A DNA stretch of 64,000 nt from Excoecaria cochinchinensis (GCA_947683425.1 CANTUQ010000055.1:20082001-20146000), one strand, 5' to 3'. Shown: positions 11,425 to 26,265, counted from the first letter of the stretch. Numbers and translations are program-made. The notes: generated by a model not told the origin, from the letters alone.

Positions 11425-11442
11425 TTCCCAGCGGAGTCGCCA
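11425..11442 (-). other. Primer binding site, element B
   Basis: On the minus strand TGGCGACTCCGCTGGGAA, one base from the LTR end. It would pair with the 3' end of a tRNA that starts reverse transcription. The tRNA is probably an arginine tRNA, but I cannot confirm that here. Confidence 0.85.
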
Positions 11443-11443
11443 C

Positions 11444-12598
11444 TGTGACGTGCGCTGAACCCCAAGTGCCCCGAACGATCCGCCTTTAGGGCATTCGGGA
11501 GAGGTTTATGGAACTTGTAAGGAATTTACAAGTGCGTCTATTTTGGACAACAATGAGGTGTTTTGCAGTCGCCACCCAATAGAATATTGAGAAATATCGT
11601 TTAGCCTCATTGAGCCTAAGACAGCACATGTGTGTCTATTTTGGGCAATTAGAGATATTTTGAACACTTTTTTCTAATAAAACACTGGAAATATCATCTA
11701 ATCTCGTGGAGTCTAAGACCATGCGAATTGGGCCTATTTTGGACAACAAGAGATATTTTGGAGACCCCACCCCAATAAAATATTGAGATGGTCCTCTAAC
11801 CTCATTGAGCCTAAGACCAGAGAAGGTTCGAGACTTTCCATTTATTCATACCTTAGTTAAAGTTACGATTGAGTTTTAACTATAAGATTTCATTCCTTTT
11901 CTCATACAATTTAATGTATTAATTAAAGCGTAAATCATTCACGTACTAAAAGCGATAAACGAAAGCAAGACTAACATATGGTAAACGAAAATACAGTAAA
12001 TTACAACAAAACTAGGGGCGGAATACAATTGTAAATAGCATGGAAATCATACATAAAACGGGATATTTATTAAGGATGAGGACATTGGTTCTCGCATGCA
12101 TACTTATAGAAAACGTTTAGAGGTGAGAATTTGGGTTGAAGAAACTAAGACATTGGTCCCATTTTTAATAGAAAAAATTTCAAGTTAATTAATACAAATA
12201 TTTTTTTGATTTTCTTTTTAGCGTGGCTAAAATAAATAATTTTATTAGGAATGACATTTGACAAAATAAATAAAAAGCCAAATAAAGCAGATAATATAAA
12301 TAATGAAAATAAATAATCAAACCAAACGAGCCTCCTGGATCTCCCCGTTTGCTCGCGAGAATGCCCAAAAAGGGAAAATAGATATTGGAGTCAAGAACAA
12401 ATACAAAATATTAATGTTAGTAATCAAATCAATTAAATCAATTAAAATATAATAAATAATAAAATAAAATAAAATAAAATAAGATGACATCAAAATGACA
12501 AATGAATTAAAATGTTAATAAATTAAAATAAATGAAAAACCATGCATTATGAATGACAAAAGAATTAAATGATATGATTGAAATAAATAAAACAACAT

Positions 12599-12692
<94 letters not shown>

Positions 12693-13868
12693 TAATAATA
12701 ATAATAATAATAATTAATAACAATAAAAAATAATTATAATAATTAAATGATAATAATAATATATAAATATATTAAATAAAACAAATATACAAACAATAGA
12801 AAAAATAAATAAATGAAAACAATAAAAATTTACATGTTAATCAATGAAATATGAACAAAAATAAATAAAAGAAAATAAAAAAAATCAAGCCTATAATGTT
12901 TACCCTTAGAGTTCAGATTAAATGAAGGAAAAAATGATGATTGATTTCCTTGCTTCATTTTGCAAATTATAATTGAAAATAATAGAAATTGGAATTTTAT
13001 TCCAAGAAATAAATTGCAAAAAGATGAAATAAAATAAAAAATTTTAAAAACAAATAATGAATTTCTTTGTCTAAAAAATGATTATTGATTAAAAAAATAA
13101 TTTTTATTTGAAAAAGAAATAAAAATAATAAAAGAAAAATGAAAATTGTCAAGAACAAAGAATGAATTTCTTTGTCTCAAGAAAAATTCTTCATAAAGAA
13201 ATTAAACTTTTTAACTTAAAAAAAATTATTTTGAAGAGAAAACCTAAAAAATGTAGAGAAGATTTTTGTTGAAGAAAAGAAAAAGAGAAAAAATGAAGAA
13301 AAACCCTAAAAATGAATTTCCCCTTTTTTGTTTCATCTTATTCTATTTATATCATGAAAAAAAAGGAAAAAATAATTAATTAAGGAAGAAACCCTTAATT
13401 AATTCAAATATTATTTTTCTATATTTTAAAAATGGAAAAAATCATGAAAAACCTTAAAAAATGGGATAAAAAAATCAAATTTGGTGAAAAAATCCCAAAA
13501 AAATCAATTTTTGGACAAAATCAATATTTTCGGCGGAACTGGGGCGACTGACGCCTGTCGGTGTGCGCGCTGGCAGCGCGAAGCGACGCCCCGCGCGTTG
13601 CTAGCACTGGTGCCGTGTGCCTGTGGGCTGCCGCAGCGCGCCGACGCGACCGTTTTTTTTTAATTTTAAAATTTACCTAAAAATACTATAATTTTCAAAC
13701 TCCATTTTTCAAATTTAATTTTTATTTTTAAAATTATTTTTATTTTTTTGGTTCTAAAAAGCAATCTTGACAAGGAAATCACCACTTCCAACCTTTTCGC
13801 CCGTGAACAAGCTTCTTATCATCATTGGGTAACTATGATCTGGGCTGCCTCAGGATCCAGTGTCTACA
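11444..13868 (-). repeat. Element B 5' LTR
   Basis: Starts TGTGACGTGCG and ends GTGTCTACA on the plus strand; partner of 3914-6300. It has a TATAAATA box on the minus strand (13352-13345), a GC island at 13535-13655 with a decayed palindrome (GACTGACGCCTGTCGGTG), U5 repeat units, and a long AAT tract. Confidence 0.93.
12601..12714. repeat. (AAT)n microsatellite in the B 5' LTR
   Basis: About 38 AAT units with one extra-A interruption, roughly 50 bases longer than in the partner LTR. Open frames through it are artefacts. Confidence 0.96.
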
Positions 13869-14806
13869 GATACCAATGTCGCGAGTGCATAAGCCAATTG
13901 ATTCTCATCCTTAGGGACAAAGTGAAAAGTGCAAGTCTTGAGCTGGCTACTTAACATTCTCAAGTACCTCACATAGGGCAACAACCTTTCTTCTTTAACT
14001 GATCACTCCCCTCTGATCTGATGGATTACTAAGGATGAATCTCTGAAGACTTCCATGGTCTTTGCCCCCAGAGCAAGTAGTGCTTCCAACCTAAAGATGC
14101 AAGCCTCATATTCAGCTTCATTATTGGTAGCCTTGTACCTCAACTTTTTGGCTAATGGCAACCTCTCAGCATCCGAGATCGTAAGAATAATCCCTGCTCC
14201 TGCCCGTTTACTCTTAACTGCCCCATCAAAAAACATCTGCCACCCTTGTACTGCTATGGCCGTGACATCTTCATCTGGGAAATTATATTCGAACTGGTCT
14301 CCCTCAATAGGATGTTCAGCTAAGAACTCAGCTATAGCTCTTCCTTTGATGGTTTTCCTAGTGATGTATTCGACATCGAACTCTTGCAATAGTAACAACC
14401 ATCTTCCCATTTTTCCTAGTAAAGAGGGCACTTCCTGAAGGTACCTAAGAGGGTTATGTTTGTCGACAGCCTGTACGCTGAAGGAGTAAAAGTAGTGTCG
14501 CAACTTTTTTGAGGCCCAGATTACTGCTAAGTAAATCTTTTCTACTTCAACATATTTGGATTCATATGGTAGGAATTTCTTGCTAAGATAATAAAGAGCA
14601 AACTCCACTCCAAACTCATCCTGCTAAGCCATTATGGCACCCACTAAACTATCTTCTTTTACTAGATACAGGATTATAGGCTTAGCAGGACGCAGTGGTC
14701 TTAAGACTGGCGAATTTAAGAGATAATCCCTAATAGTATCAAAAGCCACTTGATAATCACTATTTCACACCACCGGTTGATTCTTCCCGAGAAGCTTGAA
14801 GATTGG
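13869..14806 (-). pseudogene. Element A RNase H plus archaeal-type RNase H
   Basis: Read right to left, the classical RNase H-like part (FALYYLSKKFLPYESKYVE, KKLRHYF, LGKMGRWLLLLQEFDVEYITR) is followed by the archaeal-type domain with FFDGAV, NNEAEYEA, and FRDSSLVIHQIRG, where the family has GDSS. The domain continues after B as ALATLVSMWDNP at 3913. In plant Tat elements the second domain is thought to have taken over RNA removal from the hybrid. Unlike D and H, the codon after VQGW is still Gln (GWQMFFDGAV). Confidence 0.9.
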
Positions 14807-15600
14807 CTAACATACCGAAGCTAGCTTGGCAATAAACCGGCTGATGTACTGAAGCTTTCCTAGGAAATTTCTAACTTTCTTCTCTTTTTGAGGCACTAGC
14901 ATCTCTCTAATTGCTCTGACCTTATCAGGATCCATTTTAATTCCTCTTCGACTTACCACATGGGCTAACAGCTTACCCAAGATAACTCCGAAAATGCATT
15001 TCGTGGGATTGAGGCGCAAATTAAACTTATTGATCCTTTGAAAGAATTTTTCCAAAGCCTCAAAGTGACCCTCTCTGGTAGCCGACTTGATCATCATGTC
15101 ATATACATACACCTCCACTTCCTTGTAGATCAAGTCATTGAGAACTCAGGTGGCCATTCTTTGATACGTTGCTCTTGCATTCTTTAACCCGAAAGGCATA
15201 ACCCTGTAGGGAAATGTACCCCACTCAGTGATGAAGGCTGTCTTAATTCGATCTACGATCTTGTTGGGGATTTGATTGTACCCTGTATACCTGTCTACAA
15301 AACTGTACATCATGCAAGTAGCCGCATTATCCACTAGCACATCAATATGAGGCAGAGGGAAATCATCTTTCGGGCAAGTTTTGTTCAGGTCTCGATAATC
15401 CACACACACTCAAACCTTTCCATTCTTTTTAGCCATAGGAACTACATAAGCCAACTAGGTCTGGTATTGAACCTCTACTAGAAACTTAGCCTCAATCTGC
15501 TTATGGATCTCTTCTTTCACCTTTTGCGCCCATTCTGGTCTAAGTTATCTAAGCTTTTACTTGACTGGTTTACACTCTGGATAAGTTGGAATGGTATGTT
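14807..15600 (-). pseudogene. Element A reverse transcriptase, catalytic motif mutated
   Basis: RT copies element RNA to DNA in the particle. Visible motifs: VDYRDLNKTCPKDDFPLPHID (here as VDYRDLNKTCPKDD then FPLPHID), GYNQI, ITEWGTFPYRVMPFGLKNA, and the catalytic box, which reads EVYVYDMMIK instead of YVDD. One metal-binding Asp is therefore Tyr. A frame break near 15140 and stops near 15410 and 15460 also interrupt it. Confidence 0.9.
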
Positions 15601-16168
15601 TAGCGACATCTCAGTAAATTCCCGGCATGTCCTCGTAAGTCCAGGCAAAGACTTTTTCATATTTTTTCAAAATTCTCTCAAATTCTAACCTCTCCTCAAG
15701 AGTTATGTTTGATGTTATCAAAATTTCCTTTGGGTTCTCCAAAGTTTCTAGATTAAATGCAGTTGTACTAATTGAGTTAATGTAAAAAATGAATGCATCA
15801 TGTTTATGATCATGTGAAATAAAATCATCAGAAACATCACACAAGTAAGCAAAGTTATTCATCTCATTAATATAATCATAATCAACATTGTCATTATTGA
15901 AAAGTTCTAGCATAAAAAGATTATCTAAATAACTATCTTCGCTTTCCATCAATATCGATGTCGATGTCGCTGCCGACTATTCTTTGGCTTTTTGGTTTTG
16001 TAGAGGCTTTTTAACTACCTCCGATGAAATCCTTAGGTCTTGAATCTTCAAGTCTAGCTCTATTGCTTCAACCACCATCTTCTCTTTTCCCTTCAACTTG
16101 GTGGCTAGCAGCTTATCAGTAACAATCCCCTTTAGCCCATCTCTTTCCCAGATAGTGCATTGAGGCAT
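15601..16168 (-). pseudogene. Element A linker between G-patch-like region and RT
   Basis: The minus-strand frames 16168-15977 and 15952-15611 correspond to the D linker at 35950-36470. The first has ERDGLKGIVTDKLLATKLKGKEKM; the second is rich in Asp, Asn, Ile and Phe and ends KVFAWTYEDMPGI just before RT. No catalytic motif is visible. The second part is much richer in A and T than the flanking domains. Confidence 0.75.
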
Positions 16169-17197
16169 AATCTCTTCATCCTAGAAGCCCTCTATGGATT
16201 TGATAACTCCAATGTCCTAGTTGAAGACATCATTGAAAATTTCAAACCCTTGTATAATCTTTCCATCTACCCACTGAGGCTCAGCTTTTTCGGTGTAAGC
16301 ATAAACTGAGGATGCAAGAACAAAATTCTCTGAAATGTGAGGGATCTTATCCGACCTCTTCTTACTGTTGCCATGCTCACCTTTGTAGCGCAATCCCTTT
16401 CGATCCTTCTGGCCTTTTGTAGTGACAGCTGACTGTAGCCCTTGCAAATTCTTGCCTAAACCAGCCTTTGGGAGAAAGTGCATCTTCTTCATTATGTTCA
16501 CCACTTGAGGCCTATTAGCTAAACCCCGCTCTTCTCCAATCATAGATATATGAAAGCCACTAAATGGCTGGTTAAAGATCCCCAAGGCAGACACTTGGTT
16601 TTTCCTTACAGTTTTAATAGTCACCACCTCCCCTTCATGTGGTATCTTGATAATTTGGCATAGGGTAGACGGCACTCCTCCCAACTTATGCAACCATAGC
16701 CTTCCGAGTAGGGCTAAAAAGTTCGCTGGGATAGGCAAGACCACAAACTCTGCCTCCATTTTAATAGGCCTAGTCTTGACTATCACCCCTAAAGTTCATA
16801 ATGCTTGCTTTCAATAGTTATCATAAGCTGTAATGGTCAATTCAAACTTGCTCAGTATACTTTCATCTAACCCAAAAGCCTAAAGTACAACTAAAGGGTA
16901 GACATTTATGGATGAGCCATCATCAACCATGACACAAGTGGTGTGCTTGTCATTAATCTGTGCCTTGATATATAGTGGTTGATCGTGATTGCGGCCTTCA
17001 GCTAGTAAGTCAGCATCAAAGTATACCAAACTCTCTCCTGATCCTCCCTTAACAAGGTCTAGTAGCTCAGATGGAGATATTGTGGTGGCTACAGTAGACT
17101 CACACAAGGCCTCAACCAACTTCTGCCTGTGTGAAGGGGACTGTCTTAAAAGGTCCCAAATGGATATTTGAGCCGCAATCTTTTTCAGAAGCTTCAT
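16169..17197 (-). pseudogene. Element A protease and G-patch-like segment
   Basis: At 17197-16880 is a retropepsin-type protease start: YIKAQINDKHTTCVMVDDGSSINVYPL, split as YIKAQINDKHT and TCVMVDDGSSINV. The second Asp-Gly carries the active-site role in this family. At 16786-16217 follow the rest of the protease (AEFVVLPIPANFLALLGR.W) and a G-patch-like stretch MKKMHFLPKAGLGKNLQGL ... KGLRY. Frames are shifted between the two parts. The protease cuts the gag-pol precursor in the particle. Confidence 0.82.
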
Positions 17198-17713
17198 TAT
17201 AGGGTTCTCTTTCGGCTCCTTTTTTATAAGTGCTTACACTGGGTCCTACAATTTCTTGACTTCTGGAACCACTCTTCAAATTCTCGTTACAGCCCTAACT
17301 CTCTTTCCCTCTTCATCCGAATCCTACGGATCCACAAATTTCCAACCTTTCTCCTCTTCTTCGTCTTATTCTCCACTCTCACTAGTGGACTAATAATATA
17401 TCATTGCCACGGGAATCCCTTCTTCACTTGCCTCAGGACGAGTGATAGTGACGTACTCATTACCATACAAGTCTTGCAAGACATACCACTCGGGTAAACT
17501 TGACCCAATCATGAAGACAGGTGGCGGCACGACATTGTAATTGGACTTCTTCTTGCTCTCCCTCTGTTCAAGATCAATGATCTGCTTACTATTGACCAAA
17601 TTCTGAATTTGGTGCCTCAGTCTCATGCAATGGTCTGTCATATGCCCAATGTGTTGGTGGAATGCACAATACTCATTATCTTTATGCCTTGGCTGTCCTT
17701 GGGATCTGGCTGG
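17198..17713 (-). pseudogene. Element A gag, 3' part
   Basis: Contains the variant zinc knuckle just left of solo LTR C (minus-strand CAFHQHIGHMTDHC, about 17670-17630), then LRHQIQNLVNSKQIIDLEQRE, PPPVFMIGSSLPEWYVLQDLYG. The knuckle is C-x2-H-x4-H-x4-C, so the usual second Cys is His, as in D and H. Gag continues upstream at 20153. Confidence 0.85.
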
Positions 17714-20152
<2,439 letters not shown>

Positions 20153-21309
20153 GCTGGCCTGGGTAGCAAAGGTTGCAGCTTCCCTTCCTTTACCAGTCTT
20201 TTCAGTACCCATGACAAAGGCCGACCCAAATTCAAGAAGTACCTTTGGTTCACCTCTGTAGCTGACACCTCAGTCGTCTTCCCAGTTCTGCTGCCACTGC
20301 TAGAGCCTACTGACTTATTCTCCCCCTAGTTGCTATAGCCCTTTTTGGCAAAAGCTTCACTGCTTGCCCTTTTTGCCATGTACTCGCTCTCTGCCTCTAT
20401 GGCGATGACTTTTAAAGACTCTCAATCTTTCAGCCCTTTCATTTTTAACCCATCTCTCAGGTATGGACTGGAATTCCTAATGAACAATCGGATCTGATAA
20501 GGAGTATCAAGTTTACGCTTCATCTCTATAATCCAATTCCTCCACCGAGTGAGATACTCGTGAAAAGACTCTCCAGACTTCTGTTGTAGCAACTCTAGAT
20601 CCTTTAGCATGATCTCCATCCTGGTACTGCAATCATACTACCTTAGGAACTCTTCGGTCAACAAGTCTCAATCTTCTTTAGACCTTCTGTCTAACCCGTG
20701 GTACCAGTCAATTGCAGCCCCTGTAAGACTTAGGCAGAATTACTCTATCTTTTGCTTCCTAGTTAGGGTCGTTCCCTTCATTACCAGCGAGTACTGTTTG
20801 ATGTATGCCACAGGGTTCAGAAGTGCCATCAAACTTAGGGATGTCAGGGATCTTAAAGTTCTGGGGGATCAGATCGTCACCGTCTAACTCCCGATCTTCA
20901 GGGTTCATTCCCCTTCCCACAGTTAACATCCTTGTCATGGCCTCAAACTTCTCCTCCACATTGCCTCCTCCAGCTTGGGCGACTGCCCCTCTATTAGCAC
21001 CGGCTCCTCTTAATCCTCTTCCCATAAGTCATTCTCAGGTTTAGGAGCTTCTCTACGCTCTACATGTGCTGGCACTCTAGGTCCTACCGTAGGTGGGTCA
21101 ACTGCCGCAGGGGGATCCTTTCTAATAGGCTCTTGTTCCTCTCACCCCCCAACCAGAGCAGCAGGTTGTTACCCAGTAGGTGGCGCTAGGGTAATAGCAA
21201 GGTTGCCCATCATCGGCATCATTCTGGCCTCAAATTCATCCATCTTCCTTCCCACTTCTTCGACAATCAATGCACAGGTTGCGTCAGACTCACTTGATGG
21301 GTTAGCCAT
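20153..21309 (-). pseudogene. Element A gag, 5' part
   Basis: Start chosen at 21309 (MANPSSESDATCALIVEEVG), which agrees with starts in B and D. The gag core follows at 21025-20759 (NPEDRELDGDDLIPQNF, IPKFDGTSEP) and 20619-20422 (MLKDLELLQQKSGESFHEY, RLFIRNSSPYLRDGLKMKG). It then meets TGA at 20424-20422, where a Trp codon is expected; B, D and H have TAG at this codon. Frame breaks occur near 21170 and 20760-20620. Confidence 0.87.
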
Positions 21310-22230
21310 ACTTATTTCTGATGATGATTCTAAAGAAAATATCTCATTACTATCTGAAAGCGAATTTGAATCCCAATCTGACACTAGTTTCGATAGTCCA
21401 AAGAGTGGAATCCTTCTTAGCCATCCGTCAGGACCTCTAAACCACCTGGAGAAAACTATAATGGCTGCAGAACACACCTTATTAGGATGATGCATGATCG
21501 AAGTGCAATGCATGGTCGTGCTGATATAGCATAGACAAACACATGCAAGTATATATATCCTTCCAACCTTGTCTCTCCCACACACGAGGTGGTGTGGTCT
21601 CTTTCTTAGGTGGGCTTTTATCCAAGGGTCAACGGGGAACCCAAAGGACAAGTATAAGTATGCGGAAAAAAATTGACAGCATAACACCTATTGTCTAATA
21701 TCCATACATATGGATTTTGGCCATCATGTATTTAAACACTCAAATTAAACTAGGATGGGCCCACCGAGGTATGAACGCCTTTGATGAAAGACCATTTAAT
21801 TTAATTAATTTTGTTCAATATATAACAGCCCACATAGCAAGCACGGTATTACCGTACATTTTACGTAGTGAAAGTATCTATTGCCATTATATGATCTTTA
21901 GTCAAAGGTGATGATACTTTAGGGCTACCCAAGCATGGTCCTTGCCAACGGGTCTAGCTCATCACGAGCATAATGACCGATCGTGTCTCCATTTGGTATA
22001 CCATGATGGTACGAGGCTTGGGCTGGTGATTATCCTTAACACTCCCCCACATTGAGTGAACGTAGGGTCATGCTTCGGGAATGCACCCGGGTAAAACAAG
22101 GGACCATCTAGCATACTTCTAAGGCTCTAGCATGTATGCAATGCAATTTTTCGAAAAGAGATTAGAATTTTAATTCGTAAAAACCCAATTATATTTTTAA
22201 CCAAAACACCTTCAAATGAAAGTTTCGAGG
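21310..22230 (-). other. Element A leader (5' untranslated region)
   Basis: Noncoding leader sharing blocks with those of B, D and H (plus-strand GGTGATTATCCTTAACACTC, CCCAAGCATGGTCCTTGCC). An open frame at 21687-21310 runs into the gag start but is not conserved in the other elements. Confidence 0.7.
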
Positions 22231-22248
22231 TCCCCAGCGGAGTCACCA
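22231..22248 (-). other. Primer binding site, element A
   Basis: Minus-strand TGGTGACTCCGCTGGGGA, one base from the LTR end. Same type as in B, D and H. Confidence 0.87.
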
Positions 22249-22249
22249 C

Positions 22250-23322
22250 TGTGATGCGCGCCGAACCCGATCGTTTCCCCGAGGCCCGTTTTTACGGCCC
22301 AAGAGGGTTCGCATCTTTTGATCTTGGGCAACATGAGATATTTTGGAATCCATATCCATTAGAACATTGGGGAATTTCATCTAATCCCATGAAGCTTTTA
22401 GCCACCTTTGAGGTATTTTGGAGTCGCCACCTAATTTAAAGGAAATTGGGAAAGTTCGTCTAACCTCTGGGTCTAAACTAGAGAAAGATTCGAAACTTCA
22501 CTCTTATTAATGCCTTGATTAATTATAGATGAGTTTTTAATATTAAATATCCCTCTCTCTTCTCACGAGGTAATGTATTTAAAATAAAGCGCAAATCAAA
22601 CACCAAAAGAAAGCAGTAAAGAAAGCGATAAAATAATAAAACAAACTACAAAAACAAATTAAAAGATAAAATTGGGACAAAATAAAATCCCCCAGCATAA
22701 AAAAAATTAAATAAACAAAATTAACTAACTAAATAATAGTCATAAACTGGAACATTTATTTAAAATAGGAACAGTTGTTCCTTCATGTTCAGTTAAAAAA
22801 TTGAAGAGTTATTTTTAAGTATTATTAGGAAAATTAGGATGGGTGATTCCACTTTGAGAAAAATTAACTCTTATTTTTAAAAGTGAGATTTTATTTGTAA
22901 AAAATTAGGACATTGGTCCCATTTTATTAGAAAAATTCAAATTCATTAACATAAATATTTTTGTGATTTTTAATTAAATGTGCATAAAATAAAATAAATT
23001 TATTACAAATTACATGATAAAAATGAATAAAAGCAATATAATGAAAACTAATAAAAATAATAAAAGTGACAAATCCAACCGAAAGGTGTCTTCAAATCTC
23101 CATGGACTCCAATTTATCATTGAAAATGCTCACAAAAAAAAATAAGAATTGAAATAAAAAAAAACACAAATAAAAGTGATGTTAGTAATGAAATATAAAA
23201 AAATCAATTAAACACATAAAATAATGAAGATGAATTAAAATAAATAAAATGCATTAGAAATGACAAATAAATTGAATGACATAATGAAATAAATAAATTA
23301 ACATATTAATAAATCAACACAC

Positions 23323-23398
<76 letters not shown>

Positions 23399-24448
23399 CA
23401 ACAACAACAACAACAACAATCAAGTAAATAAAAAGAATAAAATAAAATAAAATATGTTAAAAATATTAAATCTATGACTAAAATCACATAAAACAACAAA
23501 AAAATAGATCTAAAAAACTACATGGTGATTAATTGATTATAAATAAAAATCAATAATAATAAATAAAATTGAAAATTGAACGCAAAATACCTACCCTCAG
23601 ACATGGATTTGATAAATGAAGAAAAATGGTTGATTTTCTTGCCTTGATTTGCAAAAATAAAATTAGAAAATAAAACAATATAGAAGAAAATTAGGATCTC
23701 AAGAACAATGAATTATTTCCTTTCTCTCAGGCAAAATTGTTTAAAAAAGGAAGAAAATTTCCAAGAACAAAAAATTAATTTTTTTTGTCTTAATAATTAT
23801 TTTTTTATTAAGAAAAAGAACCACTTGAAACCTTAGGAGAATTCTCTTGGAGAAGAAGAAAAGAAGAAAATTTTGCCTAAGAAAATCCCCCTTTTTTCAC
23901 AAAAAAAAAATCTTTTTATATCCCTAAAAAAAAATCAGTTTTTAAGAAGCCATTAAATCAATTTAATTCCCCTTTGAAATAGAAAAAAAAAATTGATGAA
24001 CCTTAAAAGCGCCAAAAATAAAGTTTAAAAATTAAATTTCACAAAAAAGGAAGAAAAAACTGCATTTTGGCCTAAAAAATGCCCGGGGGGATCTGGGCAG
24101 GCGAGAGGAGCAATACTCACACGTTGCAACGGGCGCACGGGCCAACAATGCCCGCTCGCATTGTGATGGGCGCATGCAGGCGAGCGACACCCGCGCGTGT
24201 AGCCCCAGCGCTAGCACGAGAGGGAGGCCTATCCTTGCACGCTGGCGACTGAAAATGCCCGATTTTTTTTAAAGCAATTTTTTCCAGAACACTATAATTC
24301 CAACCTCTTTTTTATTTTTATTTTTTATTTCAAAAAAATAAATTTTGACAAGAAAACCATCACTTCCAACCTTTTTGCCTATAAACAGGCATCTAATTTC
24401 ATTAATGGGTAACCCTAATCTGGGCTGACTTGAGACCCGGTGTATACA
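22250..24448 (-). repeat. Element A 5' LTR
   Basis: Runs from TGTGATGCG to GTGTATACA on the plus strand. It carries U5 units with the primer mimic (22419-22429), stem-loops near 22768 and 22917, a compound microsatellite, a TATA-like block (23911-23924, minus-strand GGGATATAAAAAGA), and a GC island near 24085-24240. Its 23697-24085 part matches the window's first 382 bases. Confidence 0.92.
23323..23419. repeat. (AAT)n(AAC)n compound microsatellite in the A 5' LTR
   Basis: About 24 AAT units followed by about 8 AAC units, at the place where B and C LTRs have AAT runs. Confidence 0.95.
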
Positions 24449-25594
24449 ACGCACATGTCACACCGCGTTTGCCCCCTAGTTGAATGAGCCATGTGTAGGT
24501 GTGCATTTGTGTTTGTTTTGGCATGTCTTGAGGGGCATTTTGGTAAAAGTGCATGTATATGGGCTCTGTTAGCATGTGGGTGTGTGTATGGTATTTATGT
24601 GTGACCTAGTAGGATTGTGCTAGGGTGTGCTTGCTCACGTGGTCGTAGGGTGTGAGTGAGTTGGGTGCAATTGCATGTGCATGAGTGTAGCATAATAGCG
24701 TATGTCTAGTGGGAGAGCATTGTGTGTGTGTGTTCACACACTTGTAGAGTATGCATTAGTTAGGAGAGTCTTGCGTGTATGTGATGCATGTGCTTTGGGT
24801 GTGAGTGATCAAATCCCACTAATAGGGAAGTGACACTTGTCTAGGGTTAGGAAAAGAAAAAGAAAAAGAAAATAGAAGAGTGGGATGGGCGGTGGCTGCC
24901 TTCATTTCCCGTTTCCCCTTTCCCCTCACTCTCTTCTTCTTCCTTTTCTCTTCCTCTAAGAACCCTAGCTTGGAATCAAGGTTTAGTTGGTGGGAATTGA
25001 TCATCCTTTAGCATTTTAGAGGTAAGTCTATTGCATATGTTCTTCTTTTCTTCAATTGGTTCTTCATCTTCTTCCTTGCATTTTCTGGGTTTGGATCTAA
25101 GTTAGGGTTTGTGTTTGTGTGTTTTGATGGTTTGATGCTTAGTTGAGCCTCCTCGTGAGCCAAAGGGCAAAGAGAAGGTTGGATCTAAGCATTAGGAGCA
25201 AAGGATTTCAAGGTTTGGGAATTTTCTGCTCTTGAATGTGAATATGTCCATATGTGTTCTTGATGAATTTCTAGAAATTGGGTTGTGAAATGGACTTATT
25301 TATGCATGCATGTTATGGGCTTTTAATTGAGAAGAGTAATTATGCATGAGTGTGAGTTTATTGTGGTGATTATGTGGTTTGATGTAGTTTTGCTGTAAAT
25401 TTCTAGGTTTTGATAATTATTGAGATTATGAGCTTAAATTGATGAATTGTGTGAAATTAATTGTGGAAATATGTAATATTGTGTTTGTTGTGGGTGCTAG
25501 ATGGCTGGAATTGAGGTAAGAGACCAAGTGAAGTGATTTGTGTATTTGTGTGTGATTTTGGAGAAGAAGGAATCTGCAGATTTTGGAAAACCCG

Positions 25595-25910
25595 TATTTG
25601 TCGCGATCGCGATAGTGTCACGAGCACGACAGAGGCCGGTGTTCCAGCCTTCATCCTGTAGCAATCATTGTGGCGTGACACCGCTCTCTGTCGCGAGCGC
25701 GACAACGTCGCGATCGTTACAGAGCGCTGGTGGCTGCGCCGCTAGCTCGCGCTATCGCGAGTACGCGATCTGCCGCGAGCCCGCGATAGCGATGAGAGCT
25801 CTCTGTCGCAAGCGCGACAGAGCCGACTACTTGTTCCTTCTCACGATCGCGAGGTCCGTAGCGGGCGCGACGCGCACGGAGCCTAGCCCCTGTCGCGAGC
25901 ACGACAGCTC
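25595..25910. promoter_or_regulatory. GC-rich palindrome cluster in F
   Basis: A cluster of imperfect palindromes of the CTGTCGCGAGCGCGACAG type: TCGCGATCGCGA (25601-25612), TGTCGCGAGCGCGACA (25689-25704), CTCTGTCGCA-AGCGCGACAG (25801-25820) and CTGTCGCGAGCACGACAG (25890-25907). Open frames through it on both strands follow from the palindromic high-GC sequence and are not credible genes. The function is unknown. Confidence 0.8.
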
Positions 25911-26265
25911 TGATGTCCATCTGGGTTTCTCTTCTGGCATGCTTGTGTGCGAATCTTTGAATGATGATGTTTTGGATTACATGCAAGATTAATGTTACGA
26001 ATTATATGAATCGGTAATTATAAGTGATATATGAATGAGACTTCGAATATTATGAATTGGGTTGAATGGTTTATGCATAGCCTGCTAGAGTCAGTATAGT
26101 GGATAGTTAGGCATGCCTAATAGAGTCTTATAGCTGCAGCCTCATCTCAGTTTGGGCCCCGATCAGGTCCCCGTTTAGTTCCTTGCGAACCCTCTGTATA
26201 GGATCTTGTTTAAGATCCCTCAGTAAGATGTTTTGAATATGAAAAGTAAAAACGATTTCCGATTC

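Larger units (their letters stand above)
3914..13868 (-). mobile_element. Element B: deletion derivative of a Tat-type element, minus strand
   Basis: Two LTRs (3914-6300 and 11444-13868) flank about 5.1 kb holding a primer site, leader, a gag pseudogene, fragments of pol and a 3' region with a minisatellite. RT, RNase H and most of integrase are absent, so it could only have moved with proteins from elsewhere if the deletions predate insertion. It lies in the archaeal-type RNase H of A. The flanks read GATAT (3909-3913) and GATAC (13869-13873), a 5-base target duplication with one later change; joining them restores A's reading frame through ALATLVSMWDNP. Confidence 0.92.

Noticed and set aside
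21310..21687. Leader open frame of A as an Ogre-type upstream ORF1
   Set aside because: It simply runs into gag at 21309 and has no conserved counterpart in the leaders of B, D or H.
25457..25992. Overlapping open frames on both strands with high GC
   Set aside because: They arise from palindromic GC-rich sequence in solo LTR F and show no protein family pattern.
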